Shown: in pieces, positions 35,353 to 47,038 of the stretch | How the letters are laid out: each line of letters opens with the position of its first letter | Numbering within the stretch: the first letter of the stretch is position 1 | Source of the DNA: Glandiceps talaboti | Taxonomy: Eukaryota > Hemichordata > Enteropneusta > Spengelidae | Direction of reading: 5' to 3' | DNA: 64,000 bases | Assembly (NCBI RefSeq): GCF_964340395.1 | Contig: NC_135554.1 | Span: 13,569,251-13,633,250 of the forward strand | Program-made: the position numbers and the translations under genes | Notes under the pieces: generated by a model | Seen by the model: the letters and a program-made list of their open reading frames with translations, nothing else | Told to the model about the DNA's origin: nothing | The model's database searches: none

Positions 35353-35876
35353 ACCTCGCGTTGCATATGGCCGGTTCTCGAGGTGACGATTGCAACATTA
35401 TTTTCGTGAAATCTAATATGGCAGCAATCACATCACATTTCGGTTCAGAAAGGTGTTGTGTGATACACCTAATACCAAAGAAGTCAGTGAAGTTTCAGAA
35501 ATGTCGATGCTAGCTATATCATGTTCAAAACTTGGCTTACGAAAAAATAATGGGGGAAAGAAGAACCTGAGGAAAACCAATTATTGGTGTCCAAGCTCTA
35601 TCGTATTGAGCACTTACCCCCCCCCCCCCCACTATAAATTGACACTGTCATCCCATTTTGTCTGCATTATGATTTACATTTGAATGGCTTGGTGACTGGT
35701 ACTGTAGACCGTAAATAAACATGTTTTAACTAACCACACTCGGGAAATAACATCTAGAAGGACTAGACAAATATAATTACAGACATGTCTCATTTAAGCC
35801 ACCTACTCGAGTCATTGATTTCGTGCAATCGTGCAACCTGTACGGCCCTCTTTGTACACAATGCTTACGACCATTT
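35353..35876. other. Non-coding stretch, no gene seen
   Basis: Poly-C run at about 35618-35630. The open frame at 35453-35683 passes through it and has no recognisable domain. Confidence 0.45.
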
Positions 35877-36580
35877 GAATCAATCTCTATAAATCATATA
35901 CATGCAAATTTTTGCAACAACTTCTGTTTACGAAAAGACATTTTTTTCCCATGCATACGTTCCACTGCGACTTAAGACTGTCATAAAGAAATAAATCAAG
36001 CCTATCAATACAAGGTTTACAACTTATGTTTATTTACAGAACACGATGGAATGTGTATGGCATGTAATAAAGGCTAATTCATAACAGTAAAATTGCCAAA
36101 GACTATTTCAATAGATACAGCTAAAGCTCCGTGTTCGGGTTTCAGTACATTTTTTTCACCCTGTATGTATATGTCGTCTACCACAACAGACTAGAGTAGA
36201 AATGTTTGATTCAATCTCTATATATCATATACGTGTTAATTGTTGCAACAACAACTGCTGTTTACGAAAAGACATTATTTCCCCATGCATACTTTCCACT
36301 GCAAACGTCTTGATATACGTGGCAATGTTCCCAAAATGATATCGACTTAAGACTGTCATAAACAAATGAATCAAGCCTATTAATACAAGGTTTACAACAT
36401 AATGTTTATTTACAGAACACGATGGAATGTGTATGGCATGTAATAAAGGCTAATTCATAACAGTAAAATTGCCAGACTATTTCAATAGATAAAGCTAAAG
36501 CTCAGTGTTCGGGTTTCAGTACATTTTTTGCACCCTGTATGTATATGTCGTCTACCACAACAGACTAGACTAGAAATGTT
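35877..36580 (+). promoter_or_regulatory. Tandemly duplicated 5' flank/5' UTR of the plus-strand membrane-protein gene
   Basis: 35877-36207 and 36208-36580 are direct copies that both contain GTTTACGAAAAGACATT, TACAAGGTTTACAAC, AACACGATGGAATGTGTATG and GTCTACCACAACAGACTAGA. The second copy has an extra 45 bp or so (about 36304-36349) and runs into the start codon. The first copy ends at its own ATGTTT (36202), where the repeat junction lies. Promoter function is inferred from position; the CAACAG at 36558-36563 might be a splice acceptor. Confidence 0.6.
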
Positions 36581-39500
36581 TCCAAAAGTGATCTACATGT
36601 TTGTTGTAGTCTTTGGTACCAGTAGCCTGGTTGAAGTGGCAGCCAACCTGATAGATATTTCCAATGGAGATGGCCGACTATTCAACTACACTTGTGATAT
36701 CTACAAAACGGAGTACGTTGTTATACTTCACACAGAACGGCATTTCCAAGACATGGTCAAACAATTTCACCAATACCTGAAAACCGACGATGCTAAAATG
36801 GTCCGATTCTGGTTGAACTTTCCAAAGTACGGAGGTATTAATTCCATCTTGTATTCGTTTCCTAAATATGGTTTGCGCCAATGGAGTTGGGTTTATGACC
36901 AATTTGGAATGTCTCTATTGTATTTTGGATCAAGGGCTGAGTTTTTCTCGCTAGGAATGATACAAATGAGAACACAGTCCATGGTTGTGGAATTCACCGA
37001 TGAAACTAATGCGACAGTTATTAAGAATCTGCCACCAAACTGTAAAGTTGATCTCTGCTTTCAATTCCTTGCCAATATTACAGTGCCTGTCGCTGAAAGT
37101 GAAGGAAAAGAGGGAGAACTGTGTCATCGATATGTGTCCGTTGGTAATTACGTTTCTCACACATGTCGAAATGCAAACCTAAACGATGACATAGGGAACG
37201 GCAGCAGACGTTTTGAATATCTGAAGCAAACGACATGGACAAGTACGTTAGCAAACATGTTTCTGTATGTTACATATCCTCTTGTATTGGCTGTCGGACC
37301 TTATATTCTGTGGACTTTATTTTCAATGTGCAGTGCTCATCGTAGAAGACACGTCTTTATCGGGACCGAATCTAGTCAAGTATTATCATTATTGCAGGAT
37401 GAATTAGTTAGCAGTGATTCTTCTCCACCCGTGACTTTAACAAACGTCATGACGTATTGGCAATACATGTACACAGCAGGGAGGGGTACTTTGACAAGTA
37501 AATCAAGACAACGCAGAGTGATTCAAACATTATGGTGGCTAGTTCTCTGTTGGTTGCTCTTACCTTTTGGAACGTGGTTGTCATTTCTTACAAGAAATGG
37601 TTTCTTCGGTCATGAACAAGACGACTACAGCACCTGGTTGAGAATATATGGCGAGCAAGTAAAGTACCGTGATTTCACCGGTCTCGATGCAATTTCAGGC
37701 TGGTCAAGAGAAAATAGCCATGCCATAGTAATTATTATCGTATATTATGTAACTACGCTCATTTCGATCATCGGAATAGCTTCACTATATTTTCCTACTT
37801 ACAAATGTATTTGCCATCCTATGTGTTGTGAACATTTGATTACTCTTCATGCCAATGATGGTACTGATGTTACTGATCCGTTGGCTAAACTTTGCGAAAA
37901 CATGCACAAACAGTTTCTGCTTGGCGTGCCCCCAGAGCGCGATATGCACATTCATGTGAATACCATAGTCTACGAACGCAATCTGCAAACGCACCATTTG
38001 AAGGAGGTCGTGGATATGGCGACCTGGGAAATATGTGGGCTTTCATGGCCTTTCTCTTTGGTATTTTTACCGTGGGTTGTTATCAAATATTATCCATATT
38101 TCTATCTTATTTTTCAATTCACCTTTCTCAAGCATAAGCAAACATTACGTATGAAACAATTCAACACGGAAATAAAAAATGATGATGAAGCTACATCCAC
38201 ATTACCGGACACAAGATCGGCTGCAGATACCCAACCCCTAACAGAGTCAACTTCGCAGATGTCTATCTATGATATTGTGGCTATCATCTTCATGATACCA
38301 TTCTGTATCTTTTACATGTACTCATTATTAGTATTACCTTTCCTGATATACGCATTCATCAATTTACTCATGCATGTGTGTGCATTTGTTGTCATTAGTG
38401 TAACATTGCATATTGATATGTTGAGTCCGGTGATCATTGAAATTATACTAATATTTTGGTATGTTACTAGTGTCTACAGGGACTTCACAAAGTACTATCA
38501 GCATCTTAAAGAAGTCGTTTTTCAAGTGTGCAGACACCTTGACGACAACGAGTCAATGAAAGGAGCTAAGTATCTAACTGACTGTGAGGAACATAAACAA
38601 TTTGATGAATTTGAAGTGGCCACACATTTGCGATCGGGTTCGAGAGCAGTTTTGTTATTTCAGAATGTTCCATTCCCGATTTCTCAGAAGTGGCACGATT
38701 GCATACCACAACAGTTCTTCGGTTTCGCCTGTGAAAATATTTACCCTGTTAGATACAAATTTATGTATCTCATTCTGAAGCTTTTCTTACTCATATCCTT
38801 TCTACTTTTCATATTTTTTGCCATAAAGGCATTTGACACTCGTCCATATGTTGGGTCCTTTATATTAACAGCTATAGGAATTTTGCCAGGTGTACTTAAG
38901 AATGTTAAAGGAAAGCATTCAGCAGAGGAAAACACTCAGCTTCATTCCCAGATGATAGATGTCGTTGTGAAATACGTGGCGCACCTGCATACGGAAAACC
39001 AAGCAAATCGAGAAAATATCCACGATATTGAAAATCAGACCCATCCCGAAAACGGTCAAGATTTAGAAGATAATTCCAATCAAGACTACAGTGTAAGCAA
39101 TGAAAACGGGTCCTACAATCAAGATGGTAGCAACAACAATGAAAATGGGTCCGCTCGAGATGGTAGCAACAACAATGGAAATTGGTCCGGTCAAGGGAAT
39201 GACACTGACAATGAAAGCCATCATGGAGGCCGTCCAGAAGATATCAATCAATCTGATGAACGAGACTGCACTGACAATCAAAATTCGACAGGATATAATC
39301 TACCGAATGATGATGATCAACAAAATAATGAAAACCAACCCGATCAAGGAGACCATCCAGGAGGTAAAAATCACTCCGATAAAGATTTCCGCACTGGCTA
39401 TAAAGGTGGGTCTGATCAAGTTGGAAGTGGCAATGAAAACCGGTCCGACCATGAAAAATGCTCGACTGATAGCAGGCATGCTGATGAGAAAGATCAGAGA

Positions 39501-40331
39501 GACAATGGACAGACATCGAATCAAAGTGGATGTTTTGAAAATGGAAAAAATAAATATATCATTGACAATGATAATCAAACGGAGCAAGAATACCTCTACA
39601 ACGGAGTGGGTAAGCCTGGCCCAGAAAACGTTTCCAACATCGAAAATAAGTCTGACCAAGAACACATTTCTGAAAATGAATATAAAACTGACGAAGTAAA
39701 CGTTTGTGATGATGAATGTAAGGCTGACCAAAAAATCGTTTCAGAACATGACACAAAGGCCGACCAGGAAAACATTTCTGTCGATGAAAACAAGGTTAAC
39801 AAAGGAAACGTTTCTAACGGACAAAATAAGACTTTCCAAAACAATGCTTCTGAAGGTGAAAATAAGTTTATCCAGGAAATAGTCTCTGCAAATGAAAACA
39901 AGGTTTGTATAGAAAATCTTTCTGAAGATGAAGATAAGGCAGACCAAGAAAACCTTTCCGACGTCAGTGAAACTATATCTGGCCAAGAACCTTTTCCTGA
40001 CCATAAAAGTACGACTGACCAAGAAAACTTTTCTGACACCAAACATGTTGGGGAAGACCTAGAAAATAATGTTGATGGAGCATGTAAGGCTGACAAAGAA
40101 ATCCTTTCTGAAGATGAGAATCTAATCAATGAAGGAAATGTCACTAACGACGAAAACGAGGCAGATCCCAGAAACTTCAAGAGGTATGAAAGTCAGGCTT
40201 CTCAATTTGAAGATAGTTGCCCGAACAGTCAATGTGTGAATACAGACACACATCCATACGTCGATAGCAGCGACGGACAGCCTTGGTTAGAACTTCATAA
40301 CATGAATGTAACCGACTCAGGTAATTCATAA
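36576..40331 (+). CDS. Multi-pass membrane protein with long acidic repeat tail, unrecognised family (1251 aa)
   Basis: One uninterrupted frame from ATG 36576 to TAA 40329-40331. The upstream in-frame codons start only with TTG, so the ATG is preferred. A signal peptide (about 1-22) is followed by an ectodomain to about 220 with cysteines in TCD, CKV, LCH and HTC contexts and NYT, NAT and NIT glycosylation sequons. Hydrophobic segments lie at about 223-248, 315-340, 381-406, 484-515, 564-611 (two), 615-637 and 728-753. From about 790 to 1251 the tail is Asn/Asp/Glu/Gln/Ser/Lys-rich with nine 12-residue repeats. It is paralogous to the minus-strand gene at 25.2-28.8 kb over the first 790 residues, which lacks the tail. 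Here the position of that gene's coding intron is uninterrupted. AATAAA lies at 40587. Function unknown. Confidence 0.85.
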   Translation: MFPKVIYMFVVVFGTSSLVEVAANLIDISNGDGRLFNYTCDIYKTEYVVILHTERHFQDMVKQFHQYLKTDDAKMVRFWLNFPKYGGINSILYSFPKYGLRQWSWVYDQFGMSLLYFGSRAEFFSLGMIQMRTQSMVVEFTDETNATVIKNLPPNCKVDLCFQFLANITVPVAESEGKEGELCHRYVSVGNYVSHTCRNANLNDDIGNGSRRFEYLKQTTWTSTLANMFLYVTYPLVLAVGPYILWTLFSMCSAHRRRHVFIGTESSQVLSLLQDELVSSDSSPPVTLTNVMTYWQYMYTAGRGTLTSKSRQRRVIQTLWWLVLCWLLLPFGTWLSFLTRNGFFGHEQDDYSTWLRIYGEQVKYRDFTGLDAISGWSRENSHAIVIIIVYYVTTLISIIGIASLYFPTYKCICHPMCCEHLITLHANDGTDVTDPLAKLCENMHKQFLLGVPPERDMHIHVNTIVYERNLQTHHLKEVVDMATWEICGLSWPFSLVFLPWVVIKYYPYFYLIFQFTFLKHKQTLRMKQFNTEIKNDDEATSTLPDTRSAADTQPLTESTSQMSIYDIVAIIFMIPFCIFYMYSLLVLPFLIYAFINLLMHVCAFVVISVTLHIDMLSPVIIEIILIFWYVTSVYRDFTKYYQHLKEVVFQVCRHLDDNESMKGAKYLTDCEEHKQFDEFEVATHLRSGSRAVLLFQNVPFPISQKWHDCIPQQFFGFACENIYPVRYKFMYLILKLFLLISFLLFIFFAIKAFDTRPYVGSFILTAIGILPGVLKNVKGKHSAEENTQLHSQMIDVVVKYVAHLHTENQANRENIHDIENQTHPENGQDLEDNSNQDYSVSNENGSYNQDGSNNNENGSARDGSNNNGNWSGQGNDTDNESHHGGRPEDINQSDERDCTDNQNSTGYNLPNDDDQQNNENQPDQGDHPGGKNHSDKDFRTGYKGGSDQVGSGNENRSDHEKCSTDSRHADEKDQRDNGQTSNQSGCFENGKNKYIIDNDNQTEQEYLYNGVGKPGPENVSNIENKSDQEHISENEYKTDEVNVCDDECKADQKIVSEHDTKADQENISVDENKVNKGNVSNGQNKTFQNNASEGENKFIQEIVSANENKVCIENLSEDEDKADQENLSDVSETISGQEPFPDHKSTTDQENFSDTKHVGEDLENNVDGACKADKEILSEDENLINEGNVTNDENEADPRNFKRYESQASQFEDSCPNSQCVNTDTHPYVDSSDGQPWLELHNMNVTDSGNS
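38944..40331 (+). other. Acidic low-complexity C-terminal tail region of the plus-strand gene
   Basis: About 460 codons, poor in hydrophobic residues. Early part: DGSNNNENGS-like and GNDTDNES-like segments. Later part: the 12-residue array. It is probably disordered and, given the hydrophobic segments, may be cytoplasmic; side of membrane not established. Confidence 0.7.
39648..39971 (+). repeat. Nine in-frame 36-bp repeats (12 residues each)
   Basis: Residues about 1025-1132. Units start at Lys with consensus KxDQENxSxxEN (for example KADQENISVDEN). All nine are exactly 12 residues with no indels; related but irregular units continue to about 40160. Confidence 0.85.
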
Positions 40332-40586
40332 ATCTATCAAACTAAATGTAGGCAATTGCATTCATGTAACAGTCAACTGGATCGCAATTGCCCTAGCACA
40401 AATCTGTAAAAAATGCTACATTGAACTCAAGGTAATGCTAGCATTGTGATATCTAATCTAAATCAACTTTAGTAACTTTGTTTCAGTTAAAGTATAACTA
40501 ACAAATGACCTACCTTAAACAATAGCTTATAAGTTATTAGCTTAACATGTTGTGGGTCACCCTACAGGTTTATCACACAATATGGA

Positions 40587-40592
40587 AATAAA
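40587..40592 (+). terminator. Probable poly(A) signal of the plus-strand membrane-protein gene
   Basis: AATAAA 256 bp after the stop codon, the first canonical hexamer downstream. Confidence 0.5.
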
Positions 40593-41530
40593 CTTTAATA
40601 CATATCAGTTGCACTATATAAACAATGCAAAGGTTTTATTTTACGTCATGCGGCTTATTGAACTTTATAATCTTTATGAGTATAATTCATGCACGAAATA
40701 AGTATTTGTGCCATAATGGATTTGGTATATTAGCTTGTTTCCAGGGACACGTGTTATATAAACTGACATAAATAAACTAACTTCTTTCAAGCGTCACAGT
40801 AGAGAGGTACCATAAACACATTACTTTGCGTAACCTGGACACATGATAAGGGTTTCTGCTCATTATCAATGAAAGAATAAATCACATTTTTGTTGATGAA
40901 TATCTATTTGGCTAGATCTATCCACGCTAGCCATAGACATGGGTAAGGGTAACCTTATTTGCACATTAGTTTATAAACAAGACTTTCAATATTGGCTACA
41001 GCTCCCATCGCCCCAATATGGACTTTAAGAAAAGTGTACCGGTACGTATCGCTGCTTCTGAGAAGGTTGGGATAAAAGGAACGTTTAAACACAGTGTTTG
41101 AAACAAATTAATTTGTTTTGTAATTATATCTCAATGTTACAACACTATAATTACTGTGTTATTGTGGTATAATATCACATTTTAAAGTAAATTCAAAATT
41201 TTATATTACATGCTTACTTTGTTAAGGAATTAGATCGTAGACATTACAAAATTTTGTATTTCTTAACTGTGTATTGCATCTTTTATATTACCTTTTTTGA
41301 AAGGATAAACTCATACTTCACACTTTCTGACGTGCCCCCCCCCCCTCGCCACAAAAAGCTAAACAATGGTAGTATGATGTCAATTATGAAATCATTGGAG
41401 GGGGGGGACTCATGATCAAACTGATCTACATGTTATCAGTTTACCTCCTGACAGACATTTCTAAATTGCATATTTTTAGAGAGTTAAGAAACCAAACGAA
41501 TGCTGTACAAGGTACCATATAAAGATAATT
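40593..41530. other. Non-coding stretch, no gene seen
   Basis: AT-rich. Contains a poly-C run at about 41334-41346 and a poly-G run at about 41399-41408. Confidence 0.5.
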
Positions 41531-41535
41531 TGTGG

Positions 41536-44500
41536 CATGTTAAAGGTTTACCTTTTGTATTCAAGTTTGAGAAACTGAGCGCTTTTTCATTTCTTTATTT
41601 TATTCAGCCAGACATGTATGTGTAGTAAAACATGTTTGACTATTAATATATAACAATTGGATGTCTTATTTTTTCTGTACGATTTTTAGTAGGCAAAGTA
41701 ACAATATAAAGGCAACTGGATGTCATGTTTATAACATGTAGTGTCGATGACTGCATTCATGGCATGCCATTTCATGTCATGACAAGATAGGATGAATTTA
41801 TATATGTTTTGTGATCATAGTTCACTCTAACAAAAACACCGACACCTACCATTCATAGTGATTTCTCTATGAAAAATTATTCCTGACACCTACGTGTATA
41901 ATCTATAACAGTACAGTCTGCATATTGTGTTTGTCTGCTTTTGAATCACATCATTATTTTCACTGACTTCTTTTTCACCTGTTCTATTGTTTTGTGACCA
42001 ACGAGTACGTATACCTACTCTATGGGTCGAAGTAATTAAACAAAATAAAATATAAAGTAAAAAAGATCCCGACCTACCTATCATATTTTAAAGTCATGTT
42101 ATCGGAAACACACATTTTTGCCTTATGCTGCTCTGGATCTGGCTGGCTATGGGTTTTATTTTTTGTTATTATCACAATGCAGTACATGTATAATTAATAT
42201 ACTAATAATCCCTATGATATGCAGATAGCATAGTTTCAGATACAACGTGATCTTTCATGTTAAGTCTTCAGAACGCATGCGCGATGGAGAACAAAGTAAG
42301 GTGTCATCGGAAACGAGTATATTTGCCTTATGTATGCTGGATCTGGCTGGCTATTACTTTTTTTATACTAACAAAGCGGTATATAGATAATTCATATACT
42401 AATATTCTGTATAATATGAAGCTAGCATAGTTTTTGATACAACATGATATTTCGAGTTAAGTCTTCGGAACGCATGCGTGATGGAGAATAACGTGAGATG
42501 ACACTTTACAGTATTCGCAAAATTCGATTCAAAATTATGGATTGTGCTAATCATGTGATAAATATAAAATCAAACGAAATGAATGTTAGATTAACATCAT
42601 GATGCTCTTTGTATGGTTCTGCATAGACTACAGAATTAATACTCAGCTGTGGTGTATATTTGTATTATTCCGTGGAATCATTCCGTGGAATCACTGGTGG
42701 ATCAGATAACAAGGTTTATACCGAAACAATGTTTTCTATGCAAAAACGTAAAGATAGTGAGAACAAAATTAAAGCCAGATGACTGTGCAAAGAGATATTG
42801 ACAGGCGTCCCACTTGCCATATTTGGAGAAAATGGTTGCACAGGTTGGTTGACTGTGTATGCTATCCATTGAGTTATAATAGCAGCGATAATGGGTATAT
42901 AATAATATATATGATTGCACAATAAAACACATGTTGTGTCATATGTGTTAGTAAATATGAATATTTGAATACCTTAACCAAACAACGTCAATATTGTACT
43001 TCTTTTATTTCAAACAGTACTTTTAAACGCCTTTATGGACGTTAACGTGAGATGAGCCTAGAAAATAATCAGTGTAAACTTTTGCTGTTTTGCTGTTGCT
43101 GTTCAAAAAACGTCAACCCATTCTCAATTAAATGCAAGAAAAAATGAGAGATCACGATACAGATCTTCTCAAGGCAAAAAAAATTACAAATATGGAATTC
43201 CTGAATCCAATATGGCGGCGAAATAATGTGCTAATGGTTTGTCGAAATGAGAGATTGTCGATTTCCCTGACACAGGACGATAGATCCCACTAAATTATTT
43301 TATTATTTCCAATAGAAGTAAGTTAGCCTATATCAAGTTTAGGGAGATTTTCAAACGTTGACTTTTACTTAAATTCGTCCTGGAGAGGTTGTTTGACCTT
43401 TCAAGGTCAAAGTCTGGTTAATCTAACAGTAATGACAATGTAAAGTTACGATTACCTCTTCATACTAATTTTCTTACTGAAATACAAATATTTTATAAAC
43501 AGGAAGCTTGCAGAAGATTGGAATAGAATGGACAGGACGGATATGTGTATTTATATCTCTACTCTTTTGCTGGCATATCATGTCATGCAGGTCACCATGG
43601 AAAAAACTATTGTTTAACTGACCGGAGTATCAAAACCCCCCTTCTCAAAATTAACATTCTCCTTCGTAATGACGATGGGATGTGGGGTGCGGAGTAAGAA
43701 ATGTAGGAATGATGTGAAGGAGATAAACGAAACAACCAGGTGGAGAGACATTAAGGACTGGCCTTCAAGCAAAATAGATAATGAATGTTAACTTCTGTCT
43801 TTATGATTGATGACTTGTCGTACCATCATATCATGCAGGCCTATCCTATTCTGATGGCAAAAAGGAAGATCATTTGTTAACATAGACATGTGCATTATTC
43901 CATATCAAGGAAATAAATGGTGTTCGTTTAAAATGTCACATGTTTTATTCAATTTTGAGAAACTGCATGCCTTTGTTTCATTTACTCAGCTCTACATGTA
44001 TGTGTATTAAAATGTGTTTCACCGTTATTAACTAACAATTATTTATCTCGTTTTCGCTGTACGCTCTTTTTTAGTAGGAAAAGTAACAATGGATAGGCAA
44101 ATGAATGTCATGTTTAGAACATGTAGTGTCGACCTTAGCGACACTGTATTTGAGCTACTCGGGTTTTGACCGTGGAGCTGTGAGCATCTGTCTCTTCTGA
44201 CTCTGACTTTGTAGTGACGCCGTGTGGCAAAATCAGGGCTTTGTGAACATAAAGTCTATGTTCCATTTATACAACACACATCTACTCGTATGCAGGTTAC
44301 TCCTTTATTACACACACTTGTTGATCCAAGGTATGACATGGTTGAGAGTTCGGGTAGCTGAAAACCTGCCGTTGCAATCATTCATTAAATCCCAATAAGT
44401 TAAGCATAGGAGATGACATTCCTAAGATAACAATAGGTCAGGCATAATTATGAGCGTCATGTAAATGAAAGAAAGGACACTGAACTTTAACTTGAATGAC

Positions 44501-46670
44501 ATCTATAGACATACACTATTAGTACATATTGTCTTAACTTTGTAAGCTTTTGCTATAAAAGATATTCATTTCTCTAACTAGGTGTTTGACGACATGTATA
44601 AATAGAGTCATGTCTGAACCCAAACACAGTAATTCCAAATTCATGACACATCTATCACTGAGTGGTTCATTCCAAAACCAGCATTTGAGTACACGGTTCA
44701 ATAAATGAATGAGGTGACGCCATGAGTTCAGGATTCCACATACGAAAGTGTGAAGCCAATGACTGCATTATATAAGCTGTTAGCATGACCAACATCTAAC
44801 GGCCTTTGCGAAAATGGTCCATGTATTCACTTTGAAAAGATAATTTATGTATCAAGATGAAAAATATTGGTAATTTTAATGATGGAAATGTATATTCGTG
44901 ATTGTTTACTGTACAGTAGATTGCTTCCGACATACCAGTATATTCAACAATAGACATAGTAAGCAGTTAAAAATAATATATGTCGATGCATAAGGTCAAA
45001 CTTCCCCTCGCATGTCACATCACTACGAAACATTCAAATTTACTCACCTTTACCATACCTACTTACCATCTCTGTCAAGGGGTAGTACGAGACGAAGTGA
45101 CACTTTTAACTGCCTAAAACCCCCAGGGAAGAGATCATCAGGGGTAAATTAAGTCGAAGGTGTCACTTCTTCTCACACTCACCACATTTACACATCCTTT
45201 GCTTTGATTTATCACGGTGGAAAGACATGGTCGAATATGACTTTTCGTATAGTGCATGTTAAACGTATACGTTTACGTTGTTCTTGATCTGGCTAGTTTA
45301 AGTTCCTGTTATTATCGTAAATAATTCATATATTAATATTCTCTAATATGGAGACAGCATAGTTTCTGATACAAAATGATCTTTCATGTTAAGTCTTTGG
45401 AACGCATGCGCAATGGAGAATATAGTAATATAGTGAGAAACGTTATAGCATTTGTAAAAATTCGAAACACAATTGCAGAAAAGTTACATGGATTGTCTTA
45501 ATCGTGTGATAACTATATTAATCAAATGAAATCAATGTTAGTTTTACGTCATAGTGCTCTTTGTATGATTCTACAAACTACAAATACTCACGTGCGGCTC
45601 ATATTTGTATTAGTCCGTGGAATCATACTTGGAGCATTATGACGTTAAAACTAACATTCATTTAGTGAGATTACATATAAATACCACTCAAGTTGTTGAG
45701 TTAAATGATGTGATGACGATTATTATAGCTAGAAAATGTAAACTTTTGCTGTTTTACTGTTCAAAAAACGTCAACCCATTTTCAATTAAATGCAAGAAAA
45801 GATGAGAGGTCACGATACAGATCTTCTCAATAGCTATAGGGCAACATTTATGACATATTTGCAATTCCTGAATCCAATATGGCGGCCGCGGAACAATGTG
45901 CTAATGGTGTGTCAAAATGAGAGATTGTCGATTTCCCTGACACAGGACGATAGATCCCATTAAATTAGTTTATTATTTCCAATAGAAGTAAGTTAGCCTT
46001 TATCATGTTTGGGGAGATTTTCAAAACGTTGACTTTTTGTTAAATTCGTCCTGGAGAGGTTGTTTGACCTTTCAGGGTCAAAGTCTGGTAAATCTAACAG
46101 TAATGACAATGCAAAGTTACAATTACCTCTTCATACTACTTTTCTTACTGAAATACAAATATTTCATAAAAAGGAAGCTTGCAGAAGATTGAAAATGATG
46201 AACAGGACGGATATGTGTATTTATATCTCTACTCTTTTTGCTGGCATATCATGTCATGTCATTGTCATATGATTGTTAGAAAATACTATTGTTTAACTGA
46301 CCGGGGTATCAAAACGCCCCTTCTCAACATTAACATTCTCCTTCGTAATGACGATGGGATGGTGGGGTGCGGAGTAAGAAATGTAGGAATGATGTGAAGG
46401 AGATAAAAGAAACAACCAGGTGGAGAGACATTAAGGACTGGCCTTCTAGCAAAATAGATTATGAATGTTAACTTCTGTCTTCGTGATTGGTGACTTGGCG
46501 TGCCATCATATCATGCAAGCCTATCCTATTCTGATGGCAAAAATGAAGATCATTTGTTAACATAGACATGTGCATTATCCATAGAATGGTAAATTGTATC
46601 ATTTCAAAATTTCACACCTTTTATTCAATTTTGATTAACTGCATGCCTTTGTTTAATTTACTCCTGTTAA
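41536..46670. repeat. Large diverged tandem duplication (period about 2.4-2.7 kb)
   Basis: 42390-44140 and 45320-46670 are direct copies sharing long blocks such as GAGAGATTGTCGATTTCCCT (43250, 45923), GGACGGATATGTGTATTTAT (43536, 46205) and CCTGGAGAGGTTGTTTGACC (43379, 46050). A partial third copy of the right end lies at 41536-41780 (compare 43930-44140). Within the first unit a shorter block (GGATCTGGCTGGCTAT) is itself doubled at 42133 and 42338. No gene is recognised in any copy. Confidence 0.75.
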
Positions 46671-46983
46671 CCTTTTTACACTTATAGGGCGTGTCATGCC
46701 ACATTATTTATCTGCAATGGATTATTTTTTCTATTGCAAATTACTCAGCGATCATAAGACACAGTAATATGATAACATTAGCTAATAGAGAAAAAAAACA
46801 TATTCTTTCATTCTCAGAAACATGTCACTTTCGTTTAAAAGGGTCCTGTTCCTTTTTGGAAAGAACAACACTAACGACAGCACACAAAGGAATAGATGAA
46901 AATAAAGACTATTTTCATCATTCTATGAGTTGATAATTTTGATAGTTAAAGGGAATATTTTACCTGAGTTTATGTTTCCCCGC

Positions 46984-46984
<1 letters not shown>

Positions 46985-47028
<44 letters not shown>

Positions 47029-47038
47029 TTCTCTCTCT
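46985..47038. repeat. (TGTC)n then (TC)n microsatellite
   Basis: About ten TGTC units followed by CT dinucleotides. Confidence 0.95.

Noticed and set aside
36528-36575. Sixteen extra N-terminal residues for the plus-strand membrane protein
   Set aside because: The frame starts with TTG; the ATG at 36576 is followed at once by a signal peptide and matches the paralogue.
39063-40180. Several open frames of 70-200 codons opposite or shifted from the acidic tail
   Set aside because: They are shadows of the repetitive tail sequence; the 36-bp periodicity keeps other frames open as well.
45060-45180. Short inverted repeat around GAAGTGACAC / GTGTCACTTC
   Set aside because: A stem of about 20 bp with a loose loop; too small and isolated to call a structured element.
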